Below are positions 44,127-55,970 of a stretch of DNA of 64,000 bases, one piece after another. This stretch comes from Canna indica. Taxonomy: Eukaryota; Streptophyta; Magnoliopsida; Zingiberales; Cannaceae. Location of the stretch: contig CP136898.1 of NCBI GenBank assembly GCA_034359265.1, positions 39,021,501 through 39,085,500 on the forward strand. Reading direction: 5' to 3'. The position numbers and the translations under genes were made by a program. The notes beneath the pieces are model-generated. The model was not told the DNA's origin. It worked only from the letters and a program-made list of their open reading frames with translations, and did not search any database. Each line of letters starts with the position of its first letter. Within the stretch, counting starts at the first letter, position 1.

Positions 44127-45660
44127 CTACAAGAGGAGAAGAGACCACTTTAGGTACCCAAATTTTCTTGGGTCCTTGAGTGTTAGTCATTTTGGGAACC
44201 CATGTAAATCTTGCATGTGGGTTCCTTCTTAATGCACAATCCTTGGCCATATGGCCAAATATGCCACAAGAAAAGTAATTTCCATTAAATTTTCTTCTAG
44301 TGTGTGTGTGAGCATGGAAGTGTGATGACTTCTTTTTATGAACTACTTTAGGCATGACATTTTGCATGGTTGTCATATTTTCATTAATCATGCAAAGTTC
44401 GTTCTTTAATGTTAGCATGCTATCATTCAAATGCTTTACTTGATCACTTAAATATTTGTTTTCATCTTCTAATTTTTGGTTATCATTTTCTAAGTTCTTC
44501 TTAGCTTTTTCTAGGGTGCATGTTTCTTCCTTAAGGGTGTCTACTTCTTTCCTTAAGGCATTGCATGAAAGTAATAGATTATTATTCTCAATCTCTAAAG
44601 ACCTATTATCCTTTTTGAGATCTCTAAATTTTCTTCTAATGGCATTGAATTCATCATGCATTTGCTCAAATTCATTTTCCAGCTCTTGTTGAGTAAATGA
44701 AATATCACCAAAAATAAATCTTAGCTCATCATCCTTTGCCATCAAGCAAAGGTTTGCCTTTTCACTCTTTGCTTCTTCTACACTCGATGAGGCCTCGCTT
44801 TCATCCCATATGGCCATCATTGCTTTCTTCTTCTTCTTGTATTTTTCCTTTTTGTGAGGGCTAGAGGTGGAGGCCATCTTGAGGATTGGGCAATCCTTCG
44901 TTAGGTGCCCGGTCTTGTTGCAATGATAGCAAGTGTAGGATCCTCTTCCCTTCCTCATGCCTCCCCTCATGAAATTCATGAATCTTCTTGCTAGCATCGC
45001 CATTTCTTTGAGATCATCCGTCTCTTCCTCAGATGACGATGACCCTTCTACTCAATGTGTCATGAGAGACCCAATGAGCTCGGTGATCTTCAAGGTACTC
45101 AAGTCCTTGGCTTCCATGATGGCTATGACTTTGGACTCCCAAGATTTTGGAAGGAAACGGAGGAGCTGCCTTACCTTCTCCTCTTCCATTATTTCTCTGC
45201 CAAGGTTAGCTAAGCCATTTGTAATATTCTAAAATCTAGCATGCATGGCATCAATAGACTCATGTGATAGCATTTTAAACATTTCATAATCATGCATGAG
45301 TAAGTTTATTTTTGATTTCTTTACTTGTGAAGTCCTTTCATGGGTGGTCTCTAGGACCGTCCATATTTCATATGCGGACTTACATGTAGAAATCCTATTG
45401 AATTCATTAATTGATAGGCCGCAATATAAAAAGTCTAATTTCTTCTTGGTCCCATTGGTCCATATCCTTATTGGGTTGTTTATACTCTACTAGAATCATC
45501 CTCCATACATCCATGCCTAAGGATTGTAGGAAGACATTCATACGAATCTTCCAATAGGCATAGTTTTCCCATCGAATAGTGGAGTATGAGTAGAGGACCC
45601 TTGAGCTAATTGGATTTCACTAAACATCTTGAATTGTAGGGAAGATGGTTAGATCTTGAC
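44101..45660 (-). pseudogene. Element E gag
   Basis: The N-terminal half (45003-45660) is a UBN2-type gag core, readable as EVRQLLRFLPKSWESKV-like sequence and ITELIGSLMTH, but with at least two in-frame TAG/TGA stops. The C-terminal half is open for 300 residues: zinc knuckle CYHCNKTGHLTKDC at 44890-44931, a coiled coil of about 130 residues, a second knuckle-like YFSCGIFGHMAKDC, and IWVPKV near the end. It stops at 44101. Gag packages the element RNA. Confidence 0.85.
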
Positions 45661-45669
45661 CTATGACTT

Positions 45670-45682
45670 GGCTCTGATACCA
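45670..45682 (-). other. Primer-binding site of element E
   Basis: Minus TGGTATCAGAGCC, complementary to initiator tRNA-Met, two bases from the LTR. Confidence 0.88.
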
Positions 45683-45684
45683 AT

Positions 45685-46220
45685 TGTTGTGTGAAATTCG
45701 ACACTAGAAGGGGGGGTTGAATAATGTCTGTCCCTGTTTTCAATTCTTTTCTTTTTGCTCAATTTTATCTTCACTTAGGTGCAAGTGTTTCTTAGCAAGA
45801 GATGTGATCAAATATTAATAGCAATGACAAAAGCAAGTAAGCAATGCAAACAAGGGTAATTATAGTGGTTCGGCCAACTGACTACTCCACTACCTTGGCT
45901 TTTCACCAAGGATTTCTAACCACTACTTTATAGAGTTTGTGTTTCCCTTTGAATACAATGAGGACACTCTTCTCACCACTTTGAGAACACCTCAATCCTA
46001 TTCACTTAGGCAAAATACAATCCTATAAAGTTTTCCCTAAGTGTTTCCTAGCACACTTAACAGCTATCTCAAATGGAAAACAAGTTTACAATAAACTTCA
46101 AATACAGAGGAAAGAGCTTAAGAATGTAAAAATGAACCAATGCTCCTTTCCCAAGCCTTCAAGCTCCAACTTGCAGGAGGTTGACTCCTTGAGATGAAGC
46201 AAAGTTGAAGACAGCAGGGA
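45685..46220 (-). repeat. Element E 5' LTR, truncated
   Basis: Matches the first ~535 bp of 39010-40442 as far as GACAGCAGGGA, then switches to gypsy sequence. Most of U3, including the palindrome array, is missing. Confidence 0.88.
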
Positions 46221-46467
46221 CAAATTCCTTCACGACACACATATTCCACTATAACAAAATGAATAACAAGATAAAGTAAAAGTTTCATTTAAATAAAAGG
46301 AAACCAACAATGATAATATTGTTCTATTGTCCTAGGGCACACTACTAACAAGCTTGAATCCCGAAGTAAAGTCCTCAGCCCCAGAGACGCTACTTCCGAT
46401 CTCAGCGCTCTTACACGACCAGAACTTGGACTTTACAAGCCTAGCTCACTAGCTATCATGTCATTAC

Positions 46468-47830
46468 TGTTGGGAGAAATGGCACACAAGAGGGGGGGGG
46501 GGGGTGAATAGTATGTTATCCAAATTTATTAGCCTAAATTTAATTTTAATCGTTTCCTGATTAGTTTGGCTAAGCACGATATTTATAGCACGCGGAAGCA
46601 ATAAATACAAAGCAATAAACAAAAGCAACTGACAATGCTAACACAAGTATTTATAGTGGTTCGGCCAACAGCCTACTCCACTGCCTTGGCTCCACACCAA
46701 GGATTTCTAACCAACTACTTTATAGAACTTGTGTTTTCCTTTGAATACAACTGAGGGCACAATTCTCACCTCTTTGAGAATTCCTCAAACCTATTCACCT
46801 AGGCAAAACACAAATCTATAAAGTCTAACCCCAAGTGTTTCTCTAGCACACCTAGCAAGCTATTACAGATAAAATAGATTTGAAATAAATCTTCAAATAC
46901 AAAGAAAAAGAGCTGAGAATTGAAAGAATGACCAATGCTCTTTTTCCCAAGCCTTCAAGCCTTCAACTCGACCAGTAGATGAACTTGAATCGCAGCAGAG
47001 TTGAGGAACAAAATTGGGCGCTTGAGAAGGATGTTGACGGAAGAACAGGGCGCAGCAATTAATTCTGTTTGAAGGTTCAAATCACTTCTAGAAAGCTCAA
47101 TTAAATCTGTAAGAGAGGTTAAAGGAGTTAGATGAGAGATATTTATAACCTCTCAAAGAAACGGCAACTCAACGGGCGAAAAACAAGTAGAAAACTAGCC
47201 GTTACCACCGTTCGGTCGATCGTCGGTCGACCGACCGATTGACCGCTCGAGCGACCGCTACTCAATCTCTCTGTGCGGTCGACCGGCTGGTCGACCGAAT
47301 GAGTCACAAGATGAGCAATCCATAATTCGGTCGACCGATACAGTGAAGCCAGAGGTGCGTAATCGTGATATGTAATCCGGTCGACCGACGCACGCACTGC
47401 CAATTTTTCACCTCTGTCGATCGACTGACCGGTCGACCGAATTGGCTACTGCCAATGTTCAAACTCTATTTGGTCGATCGATCGGTCGACCGAACCTAGG
47501 CTGAACTTGATTTTTTCAGCCTTCTTCTTGCGCGCTTTGTTTTCAGGTTCCGGCTTTCAACGAGCATCATCTTTGAGAGCTTTCCATGTGTTCTTTGGAC
47601 TCATCCAATACGTCTTTGGTGCATACGTTGAACTTTGAGATACTCCACGACGAACCCGAGCGTGACGATCAATGTCCTTCCGATTTTTTAATTTCTTCCG
47701 ATATTTTTGATCGAGGACATCGAACGCTAACTGAAATGGAACCTGAAAGATTTCTCAATGAGATATTAGTTCCATGTTTGTTATCATCAAAATCGAGATT
47801 AAGATCAATGTTGAAAACCTTAAGCCAACA
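46468..47830 (-). repeat. Element C left (3') LTR
   Basis: 1363 bp, TGTTGGG...CCAACA, with a G14 run near 46489. TATA on minus at about 46648-46656. Palindrome array 47205-47495. Followed by polypurine tract AAAAAGGGGGAGAT (minus). Confidence 0.9.
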
Positions 47831-50686
47831 ATCTCCCCCTTTTTGATGATGACAAACATCCTTAAGAAAGTATATTCATTAAAGCATAGCGGATATCAAC
47901 TAAGGGATTTCTCCCCCTATCAACATGCATATCTATGAAAATAAACTCCCCCTATCTATATGCATGGTCTTCCTATATTTTCCTCCCCTTTGCCTATAAT
48001 TTTCTCCCCTTTTGACATCAATCAAAACGGGCAAGAAAGGTTAATCTAGTCAAAGGGATGAAAAACAAATATTTTTTCATGAAGTTGAGACTCTAAAGTT
48101 ATTTTTCATGAAACATAACAATCTCAACCAAAGGGATGAAAAACAAATATTTGATATGAAATAAAATCATACATGATATGTTCAAGACTAAATATTTTCA
48201 TGATATGTTCAAAATAAAATCTGAATTCAAAATTAAATCATGTATGTTCTGAAGTATGTATGTATTTATTCATATCTTTTTCATGATATTTTTAGATTTC
48301 ATTCAAACTTTCAAAATACCAAGATATGGTTATTTAAATCATGTATATCAAGTTTGAAGTGAAACTAATGTCATTTAATCAAACTTTCAACTTAGCATGG
48401 TTTCATTCGAATCAAGCATGAAAACATAAAAATGGCTAAGTATCAAATTTTGCTATCTACTCATGTTTTCTCTATCTTAAGCATCTAGACATTAAACATG
48501 AGTGAATGTAAGTCTATGAATCAAGTTTGGGCTTAAAATGAAATTTCTAAGTCACTTTGTTGACTTAGGTCAAACTATACTTCAAGTTTTCAACAATCAA
48601 ACTTTTAAATTCATACAAAATCATGTTTTCGACGAAAATTTTTGATACCAATTGTTGGAAGAAATTTTTTAAAAGTTTAACTGGACAAGCTAGATTTTAC
48701 AAGGAATCTAGAGGTTCAAGAATCAGTCAAAAATTAGTTTCCTATAAATTCATAAAATTCTTGAAAGTCCAGGGGCATTTTCATAAATTTCAGGTGTTTT
48801 TTTGAAAGTTATCATTTTTGCTTCAAACTTTCCAGACATCGCTGAATGATCATTTAAGATGCGTGTGTCAAGTTTGAACCCAAAATGAATTTTCAAAGTC
48901 CATTTTTCAATCGATCTCGATTTTAACCAAAAGCTCTTTATTTTTAAGACATCGCTCAAGATATCAAAATTATTTTTAGAAATGATTTCACTCAAGGAAT
49001 GATGAGAACGATATTAGAAATGGAATCAAAATAGTATGGACAAAGTTTTATTTGAAGTTTTTGACGAAAAATCAAAGTATCAGAAAGATTGATATTTGAA
49101 GAGGATGATACTTTGCATTTTTGAAATTCAACTTAAAAATTCCACTATAAATTAGATTCTTGATGAAACTTTTTGAAATTTTTACTGAAGAAACTATATT
49201 TTTCAGTGAATGTGCAGTTTCAAGAATCGGTTAAAAATGATTTTTCTATATTTCTGTAGAAATAACTGAAAATGCTTAATTTTTAATGGCATTTCCGTAA
49301 TTTTCAATTATTCTTAAAGAGTGCTCAGTTTTTATTCAAACATTTATGACACCACATAATGGTCATGTAAGGAGTGTACGTCAAGTTTGAACTGAAAGTT
49401 ATATCCTTAAGTCAATATATTAACCTAGTATGGTTTCATTCAAAACTAAGCTAGTTATCATGAAACTTGCTAAGTGTCAATCTTATCATTTACTCATGAT
49501 TTTTCAAACTTAAACCTATGGACACCTAACATGAGTAAATCTAAACATGTTCCTCAAATATGGATGGAAAGTGAGACCTTTAAGTCAATTTGTTGACTTG
49601 GGTCAACTTGGTTCAAAAGAGGTTTTCATGAAATCACCTCTATAGCATTTTATCCATATCCATATAAATTTTTCATTCTAAATGCATGGAAACATGTCAT
49701 ACCTATTCCTAAACTTGTTTATGAAGTTTAGACTTAAAATGAAATGTCCAAGTCAATTTGTTGACTTGGGTCAAACTTTTCCTAGTTTAAGTTCCCTAAA
49801 GTGATCTAGTTATCACATTGTTCATCTAGACATGAATTTTCAAGTTTAAATACATAGACTCATGTGATATGTGTATCTAAACATGTTTGCCAATATGAAT
49901 TTTAACCTAGAGCAAATTTCATTCAATCAAATTTGTCTAAGTACTTAAATCCTACCTACTCATGAGAATTCAAGGGTTTTAACATGCAATTCTAATCATG
50001 AGTATAGAGACATAATTTAAGCTTAAACATTGAGGTATAACACTAAGATTTTGAATTTATCGAAGTTATACCTTATTCATGATGATTTAGCCAAACTAAT
50101 TTTTTTCATTCTAATTAGCCTTCCTAAGATACTTGTAACTTGCAAGTAAGTTATACTAATATTTTAGAGAAAATATAGCTAGTTAGCAAGCTAACCCAAC
50201 CAAAAAGCAAAGAGAAGCATCAAGTATCATTTTCCAAGTTCACTTTGCTAAATGATTTGAAACCCGTTTTAAATAAAATCAAGTCATACGTACCAAAACG
50301 AATTTTAAGAGATTACAAATGGAATATTAATGAAAACATAATCTCCAACCCTTCATATTGGTTGAAAACCGAAAGACCACAATGAGCCTACGATTTAAAA
50401 CCGCAAGGTCGCATGAGCCCATTACATGCTACATAGGTCTCCGAACAGACCGAAAAATCAAAATCAAAAACATTTTCAAAAGAACTCTTTAGCAAGAGCG
50501 GGGAAAACAACTCAAATTAAATATAGTATCATAATATTCAACTAAGGTAAAACAATGCAAGTTAGGAGATGATATCGGAATAGTTTTGATGCCAACTTTA
50601 CCTAAGGCATCAATGTAGCTTGAAGTTGCAACCAAGGGAGGATTAATCATTCAAGTCCTTGGTCAACTTCAACACATCACTTTCCT
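47831..50686 (-). other. Element C long non-coding internal region
   Basis: AT-rich, no domains, homologous to 10367-13822 of element B. TTTGTTGACT...GGTCAA motifs at 48549-48573, 49582-49606 and 49750-49774. Confidence 0.75.
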
Positions 50687-52082
50687 TCAACCATGTGTAG
50701 TAGCTCCCCCTTCAAGAGAACAAGAAACTTTCGGTACCCAAATGACTTTGGGTCCTTGAGGGTGAGTTGGCCTAGGAATCCAAAGTGTCTTAGCAACACT
50801 TGGATTTCTTTTAAATGCACAATCATGAATGACATGGCCATATAAAACACAACAAAAATAATTTCCATGAAACTTTTTCTTTTGAACATGAGGTTTAAAT
50901 GAGGAATGCTTGACATGATAATGATGATGAACATTAGCATTCTTTACATAAGCATTTTTATTGCTAGAGTTCTTAAAGGAAGATGCATTTGATAAATCAT
51001 TGATTTTCCTATTTAAGAATACAACCTCTTTTTTCAAATCACTCATGGATTTGTGAATGCAATTGAGATTTCATCATACTATATTCATTTTTAATCTTTG
51101 TATTTTCTACTTTCAAATTTTCAATCTCAACTTTTGAGATATTTTTTAATTCAATTTTCAAATCATCATTTTCATTTTTCAAATTAATATTCTCACTTTT
51201 TAAGTATTCAATTTCAATCTTAAAATTGTCATGGCAAGAATTAGCAAAACTAGTATTCAATTTCTCTTTCTCTAATTCATGCACTTGTGAATCAATCCTT
51301 AAATTTTCCTTTTTTAGTTTTCTATTTTCTCTGATCTTATTCATAAGCAAGACATACATCTTCTTAGATTCTTCTAATAGCTTATCATAAGTCAAACCTA
51401 AAGAATTTGAGCTACTATAATCATTATCACTATCAAAATTTCTATCATGACTATAAGTAGAAGATTTTACCTCATTACGAAGACCCATGAGGCAAAATTA
51501 AGATATGACTTCTTGATCATGACAAGAGGATGCTTCTTGTGATTCGGTTGTGGAAGTTGACGCACTTGTCTTCCTCTTGACATTTTTCTTTGATGAAGGG
51601 CAATTTCTTTTAATGTGCCCCTTTTCCTTGCACAAGTAGCACATAACCTTTATTTTTCGGCTTTTTGAATTGCTTCTTTCACTAGAAGTACTAAGAGCAT
51701 CAAAACTGTGGTTAGCACTAGGGGGATGACGATTGTCATCACCGCCCTCAACAAGTGTATTAAGCTTTTCGGTTTTAGCAAAATCATATAACATATTTAA
51801 TATAGCCCATAAATTAAATGTACAATGCATGACTTTATCAAGGATGCTATTGGGTAAGATACAAAAAATGGAATACATAGCATCTCCATTAGATTGAAAC
51901 ATTTTCTTATCATGTTCACTCCAATCATGCATGTCAACCTTAGGTTCAATGTATTCTAATTTAATCATGTTATAAACATCAAAACCTCTAGTCTTTAAGT
52001 AGGTGTACATTCTAGACTTCCAAAGACCAAAGTTCGATTTATCGAACCTAGGAGGTGAAGACGCTACCGACTCTAGTGCCAT
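50687..52082 (-). pseudogene. Element C gag (shortened)
   Basis: Start at minus ATG 52082, 55 bases after the primer-binding site. N-terminus MALESVASSPPRFDKSNFG (DUF4219-like), then a gag core that jumps from NLWAILNMLYDFAKTEKLN straight to an acidic linker, so most of the UBN2 domain is absent. Knuckle CYLCKEKGHIKRNC follows, then a coiled coil (51039-51488) and a second motif YFCCVLYGHVIHDC with VIWVPKV. Only one in-frame stop (about 51498) and one frame change (about 51045) interrupt about 465 codons, much better preserved than expected for a useless frame. Confidence 0.82.
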
Positions 52083-52136
52083 TCTCGGACCGAGACAAGG
52101 TATAGAAGAGATGGTGAAATCTCAAGGTACGGACCT

Positions 52137-52148
52137 GCTCTGATACCA
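52137..52148 (-). other. Primer-binding site of element C
   Basis: Minus TGGTATCAGAGC, two bases from the LTR at 52151. Confidence 0.88.
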
Positions 52149-52150
52149 AT

Positions 52151-53337
52151 TATTGGGAGAAATGGCACACTAGAGGGGGGGTGAATAGTGTGTTATCTAA
52201 ATTTATTAGCCTAAATTTAATTTTAATCGTTTCTTGATTAGTTAGGCTAAGCACGATATTTATAGCAAGCGGAAGCAATAAATACAAAGCAATAAGCACA
52301 AGCAACTGACAATGCTAACACAAGTATTTATAGTGGTTTGGCCAACCGCCTACCTTACTACCTTGGCTCCACACCAAGGATTTCTAACCAACAACTTTAT
52401 AGAACTTGTGTTTTCCTTAGAATACAACTGAGGACACAATTCTCACCTCTTTGAGAATTCCTCAAACCTATTCACCTAGGCAAAACACAAATCTACAAAG
52501 TCTAACCCTAAGTGTTTCTGTAGCACACCTAGCAAGCTATTACAAATAAAATAGTTTTGAAATTAATCTTCAAATACAAAGAAAAAGAGCTGAGAATTGA
52601 AAGGACCAATGCTCTTTTTCCCAAGCCTTCAACTCAACCAGTAGATGAACTTGAATCATCGCAGAGTTGAGGAACAGAACTGGGCGCTTGAGAAGGATGT
52701 TGACGGAAGAACAGGGCGCAACAATTAATTCTTTTTGAAGGCTCAAATCACTTCTATAAAGCTCAATTAAATCTGTAAGAGAGGTTAAAGGAGTTAGATG
52801 AGGGATATTTATAACCTTTCAAAGAAACGGCAGCTCAACGAGTGGAAAACGGGTAGAAAACTAGCCGTTACCGTTGTTCGGTCGATCGTCAGTCGATCGA
52901 CCGATCGACCGCTGCTCAATCTCTCTGTGCGGTCGACAGACTGGTCGACCGAACGAGTCGTGAGATGAGCATCATCTTGGAGAGCTTTCCATGTGATCTT
53001 TGGACTCGTCCAATACGTCTTTGGTGCATACGTCAAACTTTGAGATATTCCACGACGAACCCGAGCGTGACGATCATCTTGGAGAGCTTTCCATGTGATC
53101 TTTGGACTCGTCCAATACGTCTTTGGTGCATACGTCAAACTTTGAGATATTCCACGACGAACCCGAGCGTGACGATCAATGTCCTTCTGATTTTCTGATT
53201 TCTTCCGATATTTTTGATCGAGAACATCGAACGCTAATCGAAATGGAACCTGAAAGATTTCTCAATGAGATATTAGTTCCATGTTTGTTATCATCAAAAC
53301 TGAGATTAAGACCAATGTTGAAAACCTTAAGCCAACA
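52151..53337 (-). repeat. Element C right (5') LTR, rearranged
   Basis: Begins TATTGGG (TG end mutated to TA) and ends CCAACA. Compared with the left LTR it lacks about 249 bp (deletion between GAGCA microhomologies) and has a 102-bp tandem duplication (52971-53174). Confidence 0.88.
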
Positions 53338-53849
53338 ATTACTTTCGGCCTCAGAGTCCTTACTCGACTCCTTGCGTGCGGTCCTGCGTTACGCTCCTCG
53401 GCTAGCTCGACTTGAATCCCCGAGTAAAGTCTTCGGCCCTAGAGCCGCTAGTTTTGGCCTCAACGCCCTTACACGACTAGGACTTGGTTGTCACTAGTTG
53501 GCTCGCTGGCTATCACGCCATTACTTCCGGCCTTAGAGCCCTTACTCGACTCATCGCATGCAGTCCTGCCTTACGCTCCTCGGCGAGCTTGGCTTGAATC
53601 CTTGAGTAAAGTCCTTGGCTCCTAGAGTTACTACTTCGGGCCTTAGTGCCCTTACATAATCAGAACTTGATTTTCACTAGCGTGGCTTGCTGGTTATCAC
53701 GCCATTACTCCTAGCATCAGAGCCCTTATACAACTCCCCATGCACAATCCCGTCTTACACTCCTCAGTGAGCTTGACTGGGACCCTCGGATGTAGTACTG
53801 GCCCTAGAGCCACTCTTCCTAAATTTATTATCAAAACGCAACCAGCTTA

Positions 53850-54135
53850 GCTTGACACCAGAGCCTGTCATCACTGCTTAACCTCCAAAATAACATCAGA
53901 GTTATTACAGAAGGTTCAACCTCAAACAAGGATTTCAGAAGTCACACAAAGACTTCCCTTCATTGGGAACCAAGCATTATCAATAGAAAAAACTAAGGCA
54001 CTAAATCAACAAGAGCATATTACAAAACAAAATAAGCCCACAAAGGAGAAATTATCAAACAAAGGGGGAATAATCAACCCCAGAAAGTTTCCAGAACTTG
54101 CACATACACAAGCAAACAAAAAAATCAAACTTTTA
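53850..54135 (+). other. Gypsy spacer between repeat array and antisense ORF
   Basis: No domain recognised. Probably Tat-element internal non-coding DNA. Confidence 0.45.
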
Positions 54136-55174
54136 CTAAGTAGAAACCACATCAGCCTTGGTAGGCATGGCAAGAGCATCCCTTCCCGTAACAATATCTC
54201 CTCGTGGAGAAAATGAGCACTGACCCGGAGTTGCGATCGAGGGTTCTCCTCCAAGGGACCAAGAAAAGTCCTCCTTAGCCTCGGGATTTACCAGAAAACC
54301 ATCTTCGACTTCCTTGAGGAAGTCCTTCCCAAAAAGGTCAACGCTAGGAGCAAGGAGCTTAGCTTGTTCCGCCGCCCTTTCGAAATCCCTATATACATTG
54401 CAAGAGAACGATCTCGAGTGCATCTTGTCTCATCCTCAAGGGTTTGCCTTACCAAGTTGCACCTCCCAACTTCGGCTTTGGCCTCTTAGCCTCGGTCTTC
54501 AAATGGGAATCTTCCGCCACCACCGTGACAAGATCAAGATAGAGCATTTCCAATTGCGCCCTAGATTTGCTTTCCACCTCTACTATCCGGGCAACAGACT
54601 CGGAGACAACCACATTCAGGTGCAAGACTTCATCAACCTTCGCCACCAAGACCCTTTCCTTTTCAGTCACCTTGAATCTCAGTGCCTCGAGCTCTCGAGA
54701 CTGCGCCTCAAAATCTTTTGACGTAGACTCCCTCAACCTGCCCATCAAAAGTTGGATGTGTTCCCAAGGATCCACCCCCTCGAGAAAAACTGATTGATTA
54801 CTAGGACGGATGCATAAGACCGAAACAGGTCGTTGAACTCCCAAAGACACACCATCCACAACCGCCATCTCCGGCAACACGAACTCATCCTCCCGCGAGA
54901 GAGCAATTGCCTAAGGAAGTGGGTTTCCATCAGAACACCTAGCACTTTTCCGACACCTCGTGGGTGAGTTGAGGAAGATCGGAGAATTTGGAGACGCCGA
55001 TGACCCAGCCACCTTCGCCCCAGCCCTAGAGACTCCTAATTTCTGAGGCTGCGAAACCCTGATAGGCTTTAGTAAGCTATCCACTAGCAAATTTTTCCCC
55101 CTTTCGCCCGAAGTGCTCTCCCGCATTACAGTCATACGGACGCGCATGCCCGACATCTTCAACAATGAAGACAT
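54136..55174 (-). pseudogene. Tat-type antisense extra ORF, coiled-coil protein, broken
   Basis: Minus frames from 55174 give a basic Ser/Pro-rich N-terminus, a stop near 54911, then in the same frame a segment with VDPWEHIQLLMGRLR and a long heptad-rich coiled coil (54500-54760). After a frame change comes ERAAEQAKLLAPSVDLFGKD followed by a KEVEDGFLVNPE segment. The last pattern resembles the C-terminal part of 'putative gypsy type transposon' (Transposase_28-like) proteins of plant Tat elements. Orientation opposite to the LTR/polypurine tract fits the antisense ORF of that lineage. Function in the element is unknown. Confidence 0.55.
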
Positions 55175-55672
55175 CTCACCTGCACGATGGAAAGATTCTG
55201 GACAAATTGTCTCGAAAAACTATGGAAGGATACCTGTTAGTCACAGTACTACTAAACGGATGAAAAATCCAAAGCCAACAACAACGATACAGAAATTAAA
55301 GCAAAACACCAAGAAGACTTACCAAAGGGGGTCAGCGACGGAGGAAGAAAGAAACTAACGAGGACACTGACAAAAACCTTCTAAGAACGAATGCCAAAGA
55401 ATGCAAGAAAGGCTTGAAACAAGGAGGGAAAGAGTCACCTTATAGGCCGAAGAATGACAATCCCTATTTCCAATGGCCAGCAGCGAGGACGAGATTAAAT
55501 CTCCATCGACCAGCTCAGCAATCGACGGTCCTCTAGAAATCCCTAAGACATGAGGGAACGCTTTTTTCGCCATGATGCTTCCCCCAAAACGAGGAGGCAA
55601 ACACAAATCAACGATTGCTGTGCAAGATGAGGAGATCTTCAATATCAAACCGACATGCCAAGCACGGAAGTC
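55175..55672. other. Gypsy internal spacer
   Basis: Moderate-GC sequence, open frames on both strands, no domain recognised. Could be the N-terminal part of the antisense ORF. Confidence 0.4.
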
Positions 55673-55970
55673 GAGGGGACACAAGAACAACATGGCAAAA
55701 ATATGCTTATGTGACTTACTCCGAGGCGACACAAAAAGTTGTTGTGTGTCAACTAAAGATAACGCACGGTCGCTCACTCCAACCCAACCTTCACAGCTGC
55801 TTGCTTTAACACGGCCACCTTTTTCAGTTTGGCTCATACAACCGCTCGCTTTAGTTCGGCCCCCACGGTCACTTGCTTAGTCCGACCTTCGTGGTCACCT
55901 TCTCCAGCTCGGCTTCCACGACCACCCATTTCAGCTCGGCTTTCACAGCCATCCACCTTGGCATGACCTT
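55673..55970 (+). repeat. Left copy of ~300-bp direct duplication flanking solo LTR D
   Basis: GAGGGGACACAAGAACAAC through CATGACCTT, nearly identical to 57461-57767. Confidence 0.92.

Larger units (their letters stand above)
39010..46220 (-). mobile_element. Element E: SIRE-like copia retrotransposon with gag and pol
   Basis: 3' LTR 39010-40442, polypurine tract 40443-40457, internal region with RNase H, RT, integrase, protease and gag (minus, right to left), primer-binding site 45670-45682, and 5' LTR 45685-46220 truncated after about 535 bp. It is the only member of the B-F group here with enzyme domains. Multiple stops and frame changes make it inactive. The 5' LTR junction at 46220/46221 abuts gypsy sequence with no second terminus. 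Confidence 0.9.
46468..53337 (-). mobile_element. Element C: complete gag-only copia element with target duplication
   Basis: The LTRs (46468-47830 and 52151-53337) flank an internal region with a polypurine tract at the left and a primer-binding site at the right. Direct repeats ATTAC at 46463-46467 and 53338-53342 are the 5-bp target duplication. The internal region has a nearly intact shortened gag and about 2.9 kb of non-coding sequence, but no pol. Total 6870 bp. Closest relative in the window is element B. Confidence 0.9.
46320..53850 (+). repeat. ~183-bp tandem-repeat array, split by element C
   Basis: Units recur at about 53339, 53519 and 53703 (CATTACT...CGGCCT.AGAG...CTTACTCGACTC...CTTGAATCC..GAGTAAAGTC). 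A further partial unit lies at 46350-46467, on the other side of element C. At least three and a half units existed before C inserted. Confidence 0.8.

Noticed and set aside
55572..55880. Open frame of about 100 codons on plus in the gypsy spacer
   Set aside because: No domain, lies in a duplicated non-coding stretch of the gypsy element, and its duplicate at 57461 is not kept open.
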